From positions 1 through 64,000 of the forward strand of contig JODI01000047.1 in NCBI GenBank assembly GCA_000720805.1: 64,000 nt of DNA, read 5' to 3'. Numbering within the stretch: position 1 is the first letter of the stretch; every line of letters starts with the position of its first letter. The notes below the pieces were generated by a model, which did not search any database, was not told where the DNA came from, and was given only the letters and a program-made list of their open reading frames with translations. Positions 17,166 to 24,298 of this stretch are shown here, one piece after another. Position numbers and translations under genes: made by a program. The DNA is from Streptomyces violaceoruber (lineage in GTDB: Bacteria; Actinomycetota; Actinomycetes; Streptomycetales; Streptomycetaceae).

Positions 17166-18019
17166 CGGGCACGCTCCGAGCCGCGCGCGTAGTGCTTCTC
17201 GACGTAGTACTGGCCGAGGCTGAGCACCGAGGTGACGACGGTGTACCAGACGGTGGCCACCATCAGCAGCGGGATGACCTGGTAGGTGCGGTGGTACACC
17301 AACTGCACCGAGTACAGCAGGTCCTGGACGGCGATGACGCTGACGATGGAGGTGCCCTTGAGGGTGCCGATCAGCATGTTCCCGGCCGGCGGCACGATGG
17401 AGCGCATCGCCTGCGGGAGCACGATCCGCCGCCAGCGCCGCCACCGGCTCAGCCCGAGCGCCTGGGCGGCCTCGATCTGCCCGCGGTCCACGGAGAGGAT
17501 GCCGCCGCGCACGACCTCGGCGGCGTACGCGGCCTCGTGCAGGGTCAGCCCGATGATCGCGACGGTGACCGGACCGAGCAGGTCGACCGTCTTCACGCCG
17601 AGGATCTGCGGGTACAGCGCCCCGATGTTGAACCACAGCAGCAGCTGCACCAGGATCGGGATCGACCGGAACAGCCAGACGTAGCCCCAACTGACGCTTC
17701 TGAGCACAGGGTTGGCGGACAGCCGGGCCGCGGCGAGCAACGTGCCCAGCACGAAGCCGAGCACCATGACGACCGCGGTGAGCCAGAGGGTGAGCCACAG
17801 ACCGCGCAGCACGGCGTCGGAGGTGAAGTAGTCGGCGACGACGTCCCACTGGAACGCCTTGTTGCGCAGGACGGAGGTGACGGCGAGGGCGAGCAGGGCC
17901 AGTACGGCGACGGCGGCCGTCCACTGGCCGAGGCGTCGCTGCGGGACGATCGTCAGGGAGTCCGCGTGCTCCGGTATGTCCGGGGCGGCGGGGGCTTGGG
18001 CAAGGGTGTCGGAGGACAT
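17162..18019 (-). CDS. Amino-acid-type ABC transporter permease
   Basis: A 285-residue inner-membrane permease of the HisM/GlnP type. A cytoplasmic tail of about 30 residues is followed by five or so membrane segments (AAVAVLALLALAVTSVL; LWLTAVVMVLGFVLGTLLAA; and others). The EAA loop that docks to the ATPase reads EAAQALGLSRWRRWRRIVLP, and the following PPAGNMLIGTLKGTSI is typical of the family. It is the first gene of the minus-strand operon. A single permease gene implies a homodimer. Confidence 0.92.
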   Translation of the reverse strand: MSSDTLAQAPAAPDIPEHADSLTIVPQRRLGQWTAAVAVLALLALAVTSVLRNKAFQWDVVADYFTSDAVLRGLWLTLWLTAVVMVLGFVLGTLLAAARLSANPVLRSVSWGYVWLFRSIPILVQLLLWFNIGALYPQILGVKTVDLLGPVTVAIIGLTLHEAAYAAEVVRGGILSVDRGQIEAAQALGLSRWRRWRRIVLPQAMRSIVPPAGNMLIGTLKGTSIVSVIAVQDLLYSVQLVYHRTYQVIPLLMVATVWYTVVTSVLSLGQYYVEKHYARGSERAR

Positions 18020-18134
18020 GCGAAGGCTCCGTGGCGTCGAGTCGGTAGAACTCGGGTGGGTGCCTTCACACGGGCGCGCACCACAGGTACTGCGGCGCGG
18101 GTACGGCCGAGCCCCTCAGCAGGGCCGTCCACCG

Positions 18135-18165
18135 AGAGTACGGGGGCGTTTCCCCTCGCTGTCAA
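18135..18165 (-). promoter_or_regulatory. Candidate promoter of the permease operon
   Basis: On the minus strand TTGACA (18160-18165) is followed after 19 bp by TACTCT (18135-18140). The spacing is long, so it is only a candidate. It would give a leader of roughly 110 nt before the permease start at 18019. No clear leader peptide of the Cys type is visible on this side. Confidence 0.35.
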
Positions 18166-18178
18166 GGCTGTCCGTACT

Positions 18179-18196
18179 GTGAGCCGTACGTCTCAC
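18179..18196. promoter_or_regulatory. Inverted repeat between divergent transport genes
   Basis: GTGAG-N8-CTCAC lies between the two divergent candidate promoters (18135-18165 minus and 18202-18230 plus). Its location would let one regulator control both arms of the uptake cluster. Confidence 0.35.
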
Positions 18197-18201
18197 GTCA
18201 G

Positions 18202-18230
18202 TTGACGCACCACCGAATGCCTGTTCCACT
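18202..18230 (+). promoter_or_regulatory. Candidate promoter giving a leaderless leader-peptide transcript
   Basis: TTGACG (18202-18207), a 17-bp spacer, and TCCACT (18225-18230) as a weak -10. The leader-peptide ATG at 18237 is 7 bp past the -10, exactly where transcription would begin. No ribosome-binding site precedes that ATG, which fits a leaderless start. Confidence 0.5.
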
Positions 18231-18236
18231 TGGCCC

Positions 18237-18308
18237 ATGCATCCACAGCAGTGGCTGGTCAAACGCTCCCACATCGACTTCGGTCGAGTGTGGTCCTCGT
18301 CCTGTTGA
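18237..18308 (+). CDS. Cysteine leader peptide (23 aa), putative sulfur attenuator
   Basis: The short frame encodes 23 residues: MHPQQWLVKRSHIDF then GRVWSSSC and stop. It fits the actinobacterial leader-peptide pattern LVxRxHxDxxRVxxxxC found in front of sulfur-metabolism and sulfur-transport genes. Only the last codon is Cys, preceded by three Ser codons. It is encoded on the same strand 132 bp upstream of the solute-binding lipoprotein. An imperfect hairpin (18322-18352) follows its stop by 13 bp. The likely role is attenuation or ribosome-coupled control in response to cysteine supply. The match to the pattern is from memory; the coding potential is read directly. Confidence 0.7.
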   Translation: MHPQQWLVKRSHIDFGRVWSSSC

Positions 18309-18321
18309 GCTGACCCACTGC

Positions 18322-18352
18322 GCGCCCTGATCCGCTGATCCGGCAGGGGCGC
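18322..18352 (+). promoter_or_regulatory. Hairpin after the leader peptide, candidate attenuator
   Basis: GCGCCCTG pairs with CAGGGGCGC (one bulged G) around a 14-nt loop, starting 13 bp after the leader stop. No T-run follows, so if it terminates transcription it would be of the T-poor Streptomyces type. An alternative pairing that could be set by ribosome position was not established. Confidence 0.35.
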
Positions 18353-18440
18353 TCCTCGCGTTCTCCCTCGCTTCGCCTTCACACGCGCACCCCCCTCTCG
18401 CGTTCGCTCACTCTTGCCTGCCCTCAGGAGACCGCACCCG

Positions 18441-19388
18441 ATGCACACGCCCACGCATGCCCGAAACAGACTTGTCACCCCCTTCGTTCTCATCACCGCG
18501 GCGACCCTGCTCCTCACCGCCTGCGGCTCCGGCTCGGACGAGGCCGCCGTCACCGCCGCGGGCCGAGCCGACCGGATCCCCACCACGGACGTCGTCTCCG
18601 CCCTCAAGAAGGACGAGAAGGCCGCCAAGCTGCTGCCCTCCGGCACCACCCACCTCACGATCGCCACCAACGTCTCCGGCCAGCCGCCCGGCACCTCGAT
18701 CCTCGACGACGGAAAGACCCTGGCCGGGCAGGACATCGACTTCGCGAACGCCGTCGCCAAGGTCCTCGGCATCGGGCTGCGGACCGAGCAGGCGAGCTTC
18801 GAGGCGATCCTGCCGGCCCTCGGCAGCGGCAAGTACGACCTCGGCGTCGGCAACTTCGGCGTGACCGACGAGCGCCGCAGGACCATCGACTTCGTCACCT
18901 ACATCAACGACGGCCAGGGCTTCGCCACCCGCAAGGACAGCAAGCTGACCAAGGTCACCGACCTGAAGCAGCTGTGCGGCCTGAACGTCGCCACCGGCGC
19001 GGGCACCACCTTCGAGGCCACGCTCGAGGAGAACGCGCACCTGTGCGCCGACGCGGGCAAGAAGGCGTACAAGGTGCAGACGTACAACGAGCAGGGCGCG
19101 ATCTGGTCCTCGCTCCAGCAGGGCCGCAGCGACATAGTGATGTCCACGATCAACGGCCTGCGCTACGCCGTCGCCCACCAGCAGGGCGTGAAGTTCCTCA
19201 ACGAGTTCCACCGCCTCGACGTCGGCTTCGCCTTCAAGAAGGGCAGCACCCTGACACCCGCCTTCCAGGCGGCGGTGAACGAACTGATCGCCGACGGCAC
19301 GTACGCCAGGATCCTGAAGAAGTGGGGGACGACGGGCTCGGCCATCACCAAGTCGGAGATCTCGCCCCCGGAGGTGAAGGCTCCGTAG
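18441..19388 (+). CDS. ABC transporter solute-binding lipoprotein, polar amino-acid family
   Basis: A 315-residue extracellular binding protein anchored by lipidation. The lipobox is LLTACGS with Cys28 as the acceptor. The family 3 binding-protein core shows GQDIDFANAVAKVLGI, EAILPALGSGKYDLGVGNFG and VTDERRRTIDFVTYINDGQG, and ends near ARILKKWGT. The ATG at 18441 follows CAGGAG by 10 bp. It is divergent from the permease-FAD-ATPase-monooxygenase operon and should feed that permease. The preceding Cys leader peptide suggests induction when cysteine is short, hence a sulfur-containing ligand; the ligand itself cannot be read from sequence. Confidence 0.92.
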   Translation: MHTPTHARNRLVTPFVLITAATLLLTACGSGSDEAAVTAAGRADRIPTTDVVSALKKDEKAAKLLPSGTTHLTIATNVSGQPPGTSILDDGKTLAGQDIDFANAVAKVLGIGLRTEQASFEAILPALGSGKYDLGVGNFGVTDERRRTIDFVTYINDGQGFATRKDSKLTKVTDLKQLCGLNVATGAGTTFEATLEENAHLCADAGKKAYKVQTYNEQGAIWSSLQQGRSDIVMSTINGLRYAVAHQQGVKFLNEFHRLDVGFAFKKGSTLTPAFQAAVNELIADGTYARILKKWGTTGSAITKSEISPPEVKAP

Positions 19389-19432
19389 GACGCGGGGCCG
19401 CACCCGCCGAACGTCCCGCGTCCCCCCGGCGG

Positions 19433-20032
19433 TCAGCGCACGCCCACGGCCCGCCGCCGGGAAGGAGCGGCCCGCGCCCCGATCACCCGGTCCATCAGCG
19501 CGCCCAGCACATCCCGCACAGAGTCCCGTTCCCGCGCGTCGCACTCCAGCACCGGCACGTCGTCCCGCAGCCCCAGCGCTTCCCGGACCTCCTCGGTGCC
19601 GAACCGCTCCGCATCGTCGAAGCGGTTCACGGCGAGTACGAACGGGGCGCCCTGGGCCTCGAAGTAGTCGACCGCCGGGAAGCAGTCCTCGATGCGCCGG
19701 GTGTCGACGAGCACGATCGTTCCCAGCGCGCCTTCCACCAGGTCGTCCCAGAGGAACGAGAACCGGTCCTGCCCGGGCGTCCCGAACAGATACAAGGTGA
19801 TCGCCGGATCGAGGGCGATGCGTCCGAAGTCGAGCGCCACGGTCGTCCTCGTCTTCGCCTCGACGCCCTCCAGCGAGTCGACGCCCACGGACACCTGTGT
19901 GATCGCCGCCTCCGTGTCCAGCGGTCCGATCTCCGAAATGGCCCCGATGAAGGTGGTCTTGCCCACCCCGAGCCCCCCGCTGACCACGATCTTCACGGCC
20001 AACGGCACGGTCTTGTCAGAGCGCCCGGACAT
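19433..20032 (-). CDS. Conservon GTP-binding protein, CvnD type
   Basis: A 199-residue small GTPase. The P-loop is GGLGVGKTTF (19-28), the G3 motif is FGTPGQDRF, the G4-type motif is NRFDD and the length matches CvnD proteins. These GTPases act with a sensor kinase (CvnA), a roadblock protein (CvnB) and a DUF742 protein (CvnC) in membrane-associated signalling modules in Streptomyces. Here only a scrap of the DUF742 partner is left upstream and the kinase and roadblock genes are absent, so the GTPase is an orphan. The ATG at 20032 follows GGGAC; it overlaps the DUF742 relic by 17 bp, the original operon junction. Confidence 0.88.
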   Translation of the reverse strand: MSGRSDKTVPLAVKIVVSGGLGVGKTTFIGAISEIGPLDTEAAITQVSVGVDSLEGVEAKTRTTVALDFGRIALDPAITLYLFGTPGQDRFSFLWDDLVEGALGTIVLVDTRRIEDCFPAVDYFEAQGAPFVLAVNRFDDAERFGTEEVREALGLRDDVPVLECDARERDSVRDVLGALMDRVIGARAAPSRRRAVGVR

Positions 20033-20166
20033 GGTCCCTGATCCTTTCGAGCATCGGGAGCGGCAGCTCCCCGGCGTGCCGGCACGCGAGCGCGCCCGTG
20101 GCCACGAGGCCGAAGACCAGCACCCCGGCGACTCCGAGGGGAACGCCGGCCGGACGAACGTCGCGT
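20016..20166 (-). pseudogene. C-terminal remnant of a DUF742 (CvnC-like) gene
   Basis: In the frame that ends at 20016, just inside the GTPase gene, the minus strand encodes VPLGVAGVLVFGLVATGALA followed by HAGELPLPMLERIRDHVRAL and a stop. That is the carboxy-terminal pattern of DUF742 proteins. Upstream the frame soon meets a stop and no start codon is available. The gene has lost most of its body, while its overlap with the GTPase start is preserved. Confidence 0.6.
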
Positions 20167-20431
20167 TCTCGACAGGCTCTACGTTCTCAACCGGTCCGCC
20201 GTTCACTCGGCGGGCGCCGGGCGGCTCTGAAGTGCCGTCCACTGAAATGCCGGAAACCGCGGGCGTGTTGGATCAAGGGCGGAATTGGTTCTGCTTCCGG
20301 CCGGCGCCCCTCACGGCACACCGGTCACCGGATCGGGTTTTTTTTCTGCCGTCCCGCAGCGCAATCAGAGCGGTCCCGCGGGTCGACTCTTCCCGCCCGG
20401 CGGATTCGTATACAAACGCATTGACTGTCTG
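20167..20431. other. Gap with a T8 run, no gene seen
   Basis: The stretch has no credible coding frame. Its main mark is a run of eight T (20338-20345) after a short CCGG-tca-CCGG hairpin on the plus strand, a terminator-like pattern that is rare at this GC content. No plus-strand gene precedes it, so the element it served may be lost or may be a small RNA. Confidence 0.4.
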
Positions 20432-21631
20432 TCACAACCCGCAGTCGCAGCAAGAGCAGCATTCACAGCAGGAGCACGCCTCACAGCAGCCGCAGTTGCC
20501 GCAGTTGCCGCACCAGCCCTCCCGCTTCCGCCGCGACCACGGCCCTTCGTACTCGTCGGCGCAGCACACCTTGCAGGTGCAGCACAGCCCGATCGCGACG
20601 CCGCACCCCGCCCAGAACCCGCGCTTGCCGGGCCGGGGCGGCTCACCGCCGAAGGGACTGCCGCTGTAGGGGTTCCCCGGCACCTGGGGCCCCTGCGGGG
20701 CGTACGGGCCGCCGTGCCCGGGCGGCCCGAAGGCGGCGGTGGCCTCCTCCGACAGGTGCCCGCAGGAGGACGGCCCCCCGAACGCCCGGTCCACCGAGCG
20801 CCGCAGTTCATGCACGAGCAGCTGGTGCGCGAGCTTGCTGTCCGTGAACTCGGCCTCGCGCAGTGCGAGCCGTATCCCGTGTACGGCGTCGTCGGCGAGC
20901 CGCCTGGCCTCCACCAGGGAGGTCCCGGTCGCGGTGAGGGGGTTCCAGGCACCGGCGGCGGCGTCGGCCTCCCGGTCCTCCACCGCGTCCAGCAGATGCG
21001 CGAGCCGCCCGAAGAGGCGCCCGGCCTCGGCGAGCGGCGCCATGTTGCCGGGGCGGTCGGCCAGGATCGCGGTGTGCGCGAAGGCGGCGGCCGTCGCGGT
21101 CTCGGTGGGTTCGGTGACCGTCAGCAACGGGGTGCCCGGCCCCGCCAGCGCCTCGACACCGACCTGCCGGTCCACGGCGTCGACGAGTACGGCGGTGTCG
21201 AACCCGACGTCCATGCCGGTCCGCGCCCCGGCTCGGTCCCAGCTCATGGCCACCCGGCGGGCGGCGAGCGCCACCGGCCCGCGGCCCAGCAGCCCATCCC
21301 CGTCGGCGACATGGTCACGCACCTTGGCCGAGGCGAGCACCAGCGAAACGGCGGCCGCGAGCCGCGCTCCCTCACCCTGTGTGACGGAGGCGGTCCGCAT
21401 GCCGCGCAGCGGACAGGGCCCCGCCGTACGCCGTCCCACTCCCCCGCTGCCCCCGCCGGTCTGAGCCTCCGTCAAAACGGATATCAACAGCCCGTCGTAG
21501 TTCGTCACCACCCGCGCGAGTTGTCCGTGGTCCTTGCGCAGTGCGAGGCACAGCCCGCACAAATGCGCCATCCACTGGGTTTTGAGGCTCTCTGTGAGCC
21601 GGTGACGACATGGCCTGACGATTCCGAACAC
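20432..21631 (-). CDS. DUF5685 family protein with a Cys-rich tail
   Basis: A 399-residue protein. The amino terminus FGIVRPCRHRLTESLKTQWM followed by AHLCGLCLALRKDHGQLARV is the DUF5685 signature with three conserved Cys. A mostly helical middle follows. A Gly/Pro linker (about 320-345) leads to a tail in which 19 of roughly the last 57 residues are Cys (for example CCTCKVCC and CCEACSCCECCSCCDCG). Such a tail could bind metal or form a disulfide knot. No signal peptide is apparent. The start is the GTG at 21631 with GGGGGG upstream; the longer frame is unlikely. It is divergent from the sepF paralogue. Confidence 0.8.
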   Translation of the reverse strand: MFGIVRPCRHRLTESLKTQWMAHLCGLCLALRKDHGQLARVVTNYDGLLISVLTEAQTGGGSGGVGRRTAGPCPLRGMRTASVTQGEGARLAAAVSLVLASAKVRDHVADGDGLLGRGPVALAARRVAMSWDRAGARTGMDVGFDTAVLVDAVDRQVGVEALAGPGTPLLTVTEPTETATAAAFAHTAILADRPGNMAPLAEAGRLFGRLAHLLDAVEDREADAAAGAWNPLTATGTSLVEARRLADDAVHGIRLALREAEFTDSKLAHQLLVHELRRSVDRAFGGPSSCGHLSEEATAAFGPPGHGGPYAPQGPQVPGNPYSGSPFGGEPPRPGKRGFWAGCGVAIGLCCTCKVCCADEYEGPWSRRKREGWCGNCGNCGCCEACSCCECCSCCDCGL

Positions 21632-21930
21632 GACGATCCCCCCGTGGTGCTTACGGCGTTGAACTGCGGTGAGCTGCGGCATCGTACCGACCCCATCGTT
21701 CACCCGTACGCCCCGCTCATCACCCGTACGCCGTGAAGAATCATATTTCACTCACAGTCAGCAGCTGTTTGTGAAACGACCCTTGGGACACATGGACTCT
21801 CGACGGATTCGCTGTGCACCAGTACCGTCACAAACCCCCCGCGCGGCGTCTATCCACTTGGCGCACCGTCCGCATCATGGATGACCATAGAGATGCGGAG
21901 CACGAAAGACCGCTGTGAGAGGAGGCGTCC

Positions 21931-22368
21931 ATGGGATCGGTACGCAAGGCAAGTGCCTGGCTTGGCCTCGTCGACGACAACGAAGACGAGCGTTACTACG
22001 ACGACGACTACTCCGAGGGGACCGAGCCCGGGGAGGCCTGGGTCACCGATCCGCGGGTCAAGGTGGCCACGGACGTCGCCGAGGAGAAGGGTCGCCGGAT
22101 CGGCACGGTCACCCCGGACAGCTTCCGGGACGCCCGCGCCATCGGCGAGCTGTTCCGCGAGGGTGTCCCGGTGATCGTGAACCTCACCGCCATGGAGGCC
22201 GGCGACGCCAAGCGTGTCGTCGACTTCGCGGCCGGGCTGATCTTCGGCCTGCGGGGATCCATCGACCGGGTGTCCAACCGGGTGTTCCTGCTGACCCCCG
22301 CCGACACGGAGATCATCAGCGGGGAGGCGGCCGCGCACCGCACGGACGGCTTCTTCAACCAGAGCTGA
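21931..22368 (+). CDS. SepF-like cell division protein (paralogue)
   Basis: A 145-residue SepF-family protein. The amino terminus [16 protein letters not shown] is the membrane-binding helix variant, followed by an acidic linker ([16 protein letters not shown]) and the SepF core ([49 protein letters not shown]). SepF links FtsZ to the membrane; streptomycetes keep additional SepF-like proteins besides the one in the division cluster, and this gene is outside any ftsZ context. The ribosome site GAGGAGG lies 5 bp before the ATG. A hairpin terminator follows directly. Confidence 0.9.
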   Translation: MGSVRKASAWLGLVDDNEDERYYDDDYSEGTEPGEAWVTDPRVKVATDVAEEKGRRIGTVTPDSFRDARAIGELFREGVPVIVNLTAMEAGDAKRVVDFAAGLIFGLRGSIDRVSNRVFLLTPADTEIISGEAAAHRTDGFFNQS

Positions 22369-22393
22369 GGCAGGGCCGCTCACCGGCCCTGCC
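22369..22393. terminator. Bidirectional hairpin terminator
   Basis: Stem ggcagggcc / ggccctgcc with a 7-nt loop, beginning right after the sepF-like stop and ending 13 bp before the stop of the convergent acyl-CoA dehydrogenase. Confidence 0.65.
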
Positions 22394-22405
22394 CGCTTCT
22401 GGCGG

Positions 22406-23578
22406 TCAGCGGAAGGCGTCGAGCCCGGTGAGCGCCTTGCCCAGCACGAGCTGGTGCATCTCGACGGTGCCCTCGTAGGTGAGCACCGACTCGAGGTTGG
22501 TGGCGTGCCTCATCACGGGGTATTCGAGCGAGATCCCGTTGGCACCGAGGATGGTACGGGCGGTCCGGCAGATCTCGATCGCCTCTCGTACGTTGTTGAG
22601 CTTGCCGAAGCTGACCTGCTCGGGACGCAGGCGGCCGGCGTCCATGCGCCGCCCCAGGTGATGGGCGAGCAGAATCCCCTTGTGCAGTTCGACCGCCATG
22701 TCGGCGAGCTTGGCCTGGGTGAGCTGGAACCCCCCGATGGGCCGCCCGAACTGCTCACGCGTCTTCGCGTAGTCGACGGCGGCCTCGAAGCAGGCGCGGG
22801 CCGCGCCCATGGCCCCCCAGACGATCCCGTAGCGGGCGTGGGACAGACAACTGAGCGGACCCTTGAGGCCGACGACCTCCGGCAGGACGGCATCGGCGGG
22901 CAACCGTACGTCGTCGAGCACGAGCTCGCTGGTGACGGAGGCGCGCAGGGACCACTTGTGCTTGATCTCCGGCGCGGAGAAACCGGGGCTGTCGGTCGGC
23001 ACCACGAACCCGCGGATCCCGTCATCGGTCTGCGCCCACACGACGGCGACCCCGGCGACGGACCCGTTGGTGATCCACATCTTGCGCCCGTTCAGCACCC
23101 AGTCTCCACCGTCACGCTTGGCGTACGTCCGCATGGAGGCGGGGTCGGACCCGTGGTCGGGCTCGGTGAGCCCGAAGCAGCCGATGACCTCGCCGGCGGC
23201 CATGGAGGGCAGCCACCGCCGCTTCTGCTCCTCGCTGCCGAACCGATGAACGGCGTACATGGCGAGGGACCCCTGCACCGACACCAGTGAGCGAATCCCG
23301 GAATCGGCGGCCTCCAGCTCCAGGCAGGCGAGCCCGTACTGCACAGCGCTGGCACCGGCGCACCCGTACCCGCTGAGCGACATCCCGAGCGCCCCGATCC
23401 CGCCCAACTCCCGGGCGAGCTCGCGAATCCCGGGGAGCTCCCCGCTCTCGTACCACTCGGCGACGTACGGCAGCACCCGGTCCGCGGCCCACTCCCGCAC
23501 GGTGGCCCTGATCGCCAGGTCCTCCGGCTCGAGCAGGTCGTCGACACCGAGGGGGTCGGCGGGGTCGAACGGGGCCAT
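22406..23578 (-). CDS. Acyl-CoA dehydrogenase, glutaryl-CoA dehydrogenase-like
   Basis: A 390-residue FAD-dependent dehydrogenase. Conserved parts: IGCFGLTEPDHGSDPASM (flavin contact), WITNGSVAGVAVVWA, FGRPIGGFQLTQAKLADM, and the catalytic glutamate in TYEGTVEMH. The early GALGMSLSGYGCAGASAVQY block and the pattern around the active site are closest to glutaryl-CoA dehydrogenases. It oxidises short acyl-CoA thioesters and passes electrons to electron-transfer flavoprotein. The ATG at 23578 fits GAGAGG 8 bp upstream; the GTG at 23584 is too close. A palindrome upstream suggests control by a TetR-type repressor. Confidence 0.92.
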   Translation of the reverse strand: MAPFDPADPLGVDDLLEPEDLAIRATVREWAADRVLPYVAEWYESGELPGIRELARELGGIGALGMSLSGYGCAGASAVQYGLACLELEAADSGIRSLVSVQGSLAMYAVHRFGSEEQKRRWLPSMAAGEVIGCFGLTEPDHGSDPASMRTYAKRDGGDWVLNGRKMWITNGSVAGVAVVWAQTDDGIRGFVVPTDSPGFSAPEIKHKWSLRASVTSELVLDDVRLPADAVLPEVVGLKGPLSCLSHARYGIVWGAMGAARACFEAAVDYAKTREQFGRPIGGFQLTQAKLADMAVELHKGILLAHHLGRRMDAGRLRPEQVSFGKLNNVREAIEICRTARTILGANGISLEYPVMRHATNLESVLTYEGTVEMHQLVLGKALTGLDAFR

Positions 23579-23594
23579 GAGCACGTCCTCTCAA

Positions 23595-23611
23595 AACTAG
23601 CACCGCTAGTT
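23595..23611. promoter_or_regulatory. Palindrome upstream of acyl-CoA dehydrogenase, candidate operator
   Basis: AACTAG-N5-CTAGTT, a perfect 6-bp inverted repeat 17 bp upstream of the dehydrogenase start. Similar short palindromes are used by TetR-family repressors of fatty-acid genes in actinobacteria; no such repressor gene is in the window. Confidence 0.5.
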
Positions 23612-23785
23612 ACTCGTCCGCACCTGACGTTACGACGGAGTGTCCCGCACGTCCAGGACCTCTCCCACCCACGCACCACCGTAACCGCCCACTGACGGGC
23701 GAACATCGCCACTGGGGGTGCTGCCCCGTCGGCGCCTCGCGGCAGACGCCGCCGAGCCGCGTCCGCACGGAGGGACGTGCCGCTT

Positions 23786-24160
23786 CGCTGGACCGCGCCG
23801 ATGTTGAGGGACGTGGCGGACCGCGCGAACACCACTGGCGCGGGGGATCGATCAGGCACGCGGAGGAGGGAGGTGCTGGATGTGCTGGACGGCGCGCGCG
23901 CCGAAGGACGTGGCGGATCGATCAGGCGCGCCGAGGGAGGTACTGGACCGCGCGGACACCGAATGCGTGCCGGACCACCCGGACGCGGAGGGACGTGCTG
24001 AACCGCGCGCACGCCGAAGGCGTGCCGGACCACCCGGACGCGGAGGGACGTGCTGGACCGCGCGCACACCGGAGGCGTGCCGGACCACCCGGACGCGGAG
24101 GGACGTGCTGGACCGCGCGCACGCTGAAGGACGTGGCGGATCACCCGGACGCGGAGAGAA
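23786..24160. repeat. 55-58 bp tandem repeat tract
   Basis: At least four near-identical units begin at 23944, 23999, 24054 and 24109, each starting tggaccgcgc or tgaaccgcgc and holding the core ccggaccacccggacgcgga. Spacing is exactly 55 bp; the last unit is diverged in its middle. A related 58-bp unit starts at 23886, and more decayed copies extend back to about 23786. Since 55 is not a multiple of three and no frame shows gene-like codon use, the tract is non-coding. It fills the gap between the acyl-CoA dehydrogenase promoter and the end of the exporter gene. Confidence 0.8.
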
Positions 24161-24298
24161 GGCGCATCGCGCCGACATGTCACCCGCCGCAGGGCGGCCC
24201 ACCGGCGCGGCAGCCGCCGACGGCGCCGCAACCCCCCGGAAGAGCCCCGCCTCTCAGCCGACGGTCACGGGCGGCGCGCGGGCGGGAGACGTCCCGCG

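Noticed and set aside
14520..17192. An 890-codon plus-strand open frame opposite the ABC ATPase and FAD protein
   Set aside because: It mirrors two genes with intact motifs on the minus strand and has no recognisable domain of its own.
23786..24160. CRISPR array
   Set aside because: The 55-bp units are contiguous and nearly identical throughout, without variable spacers, and no cas gene is near.
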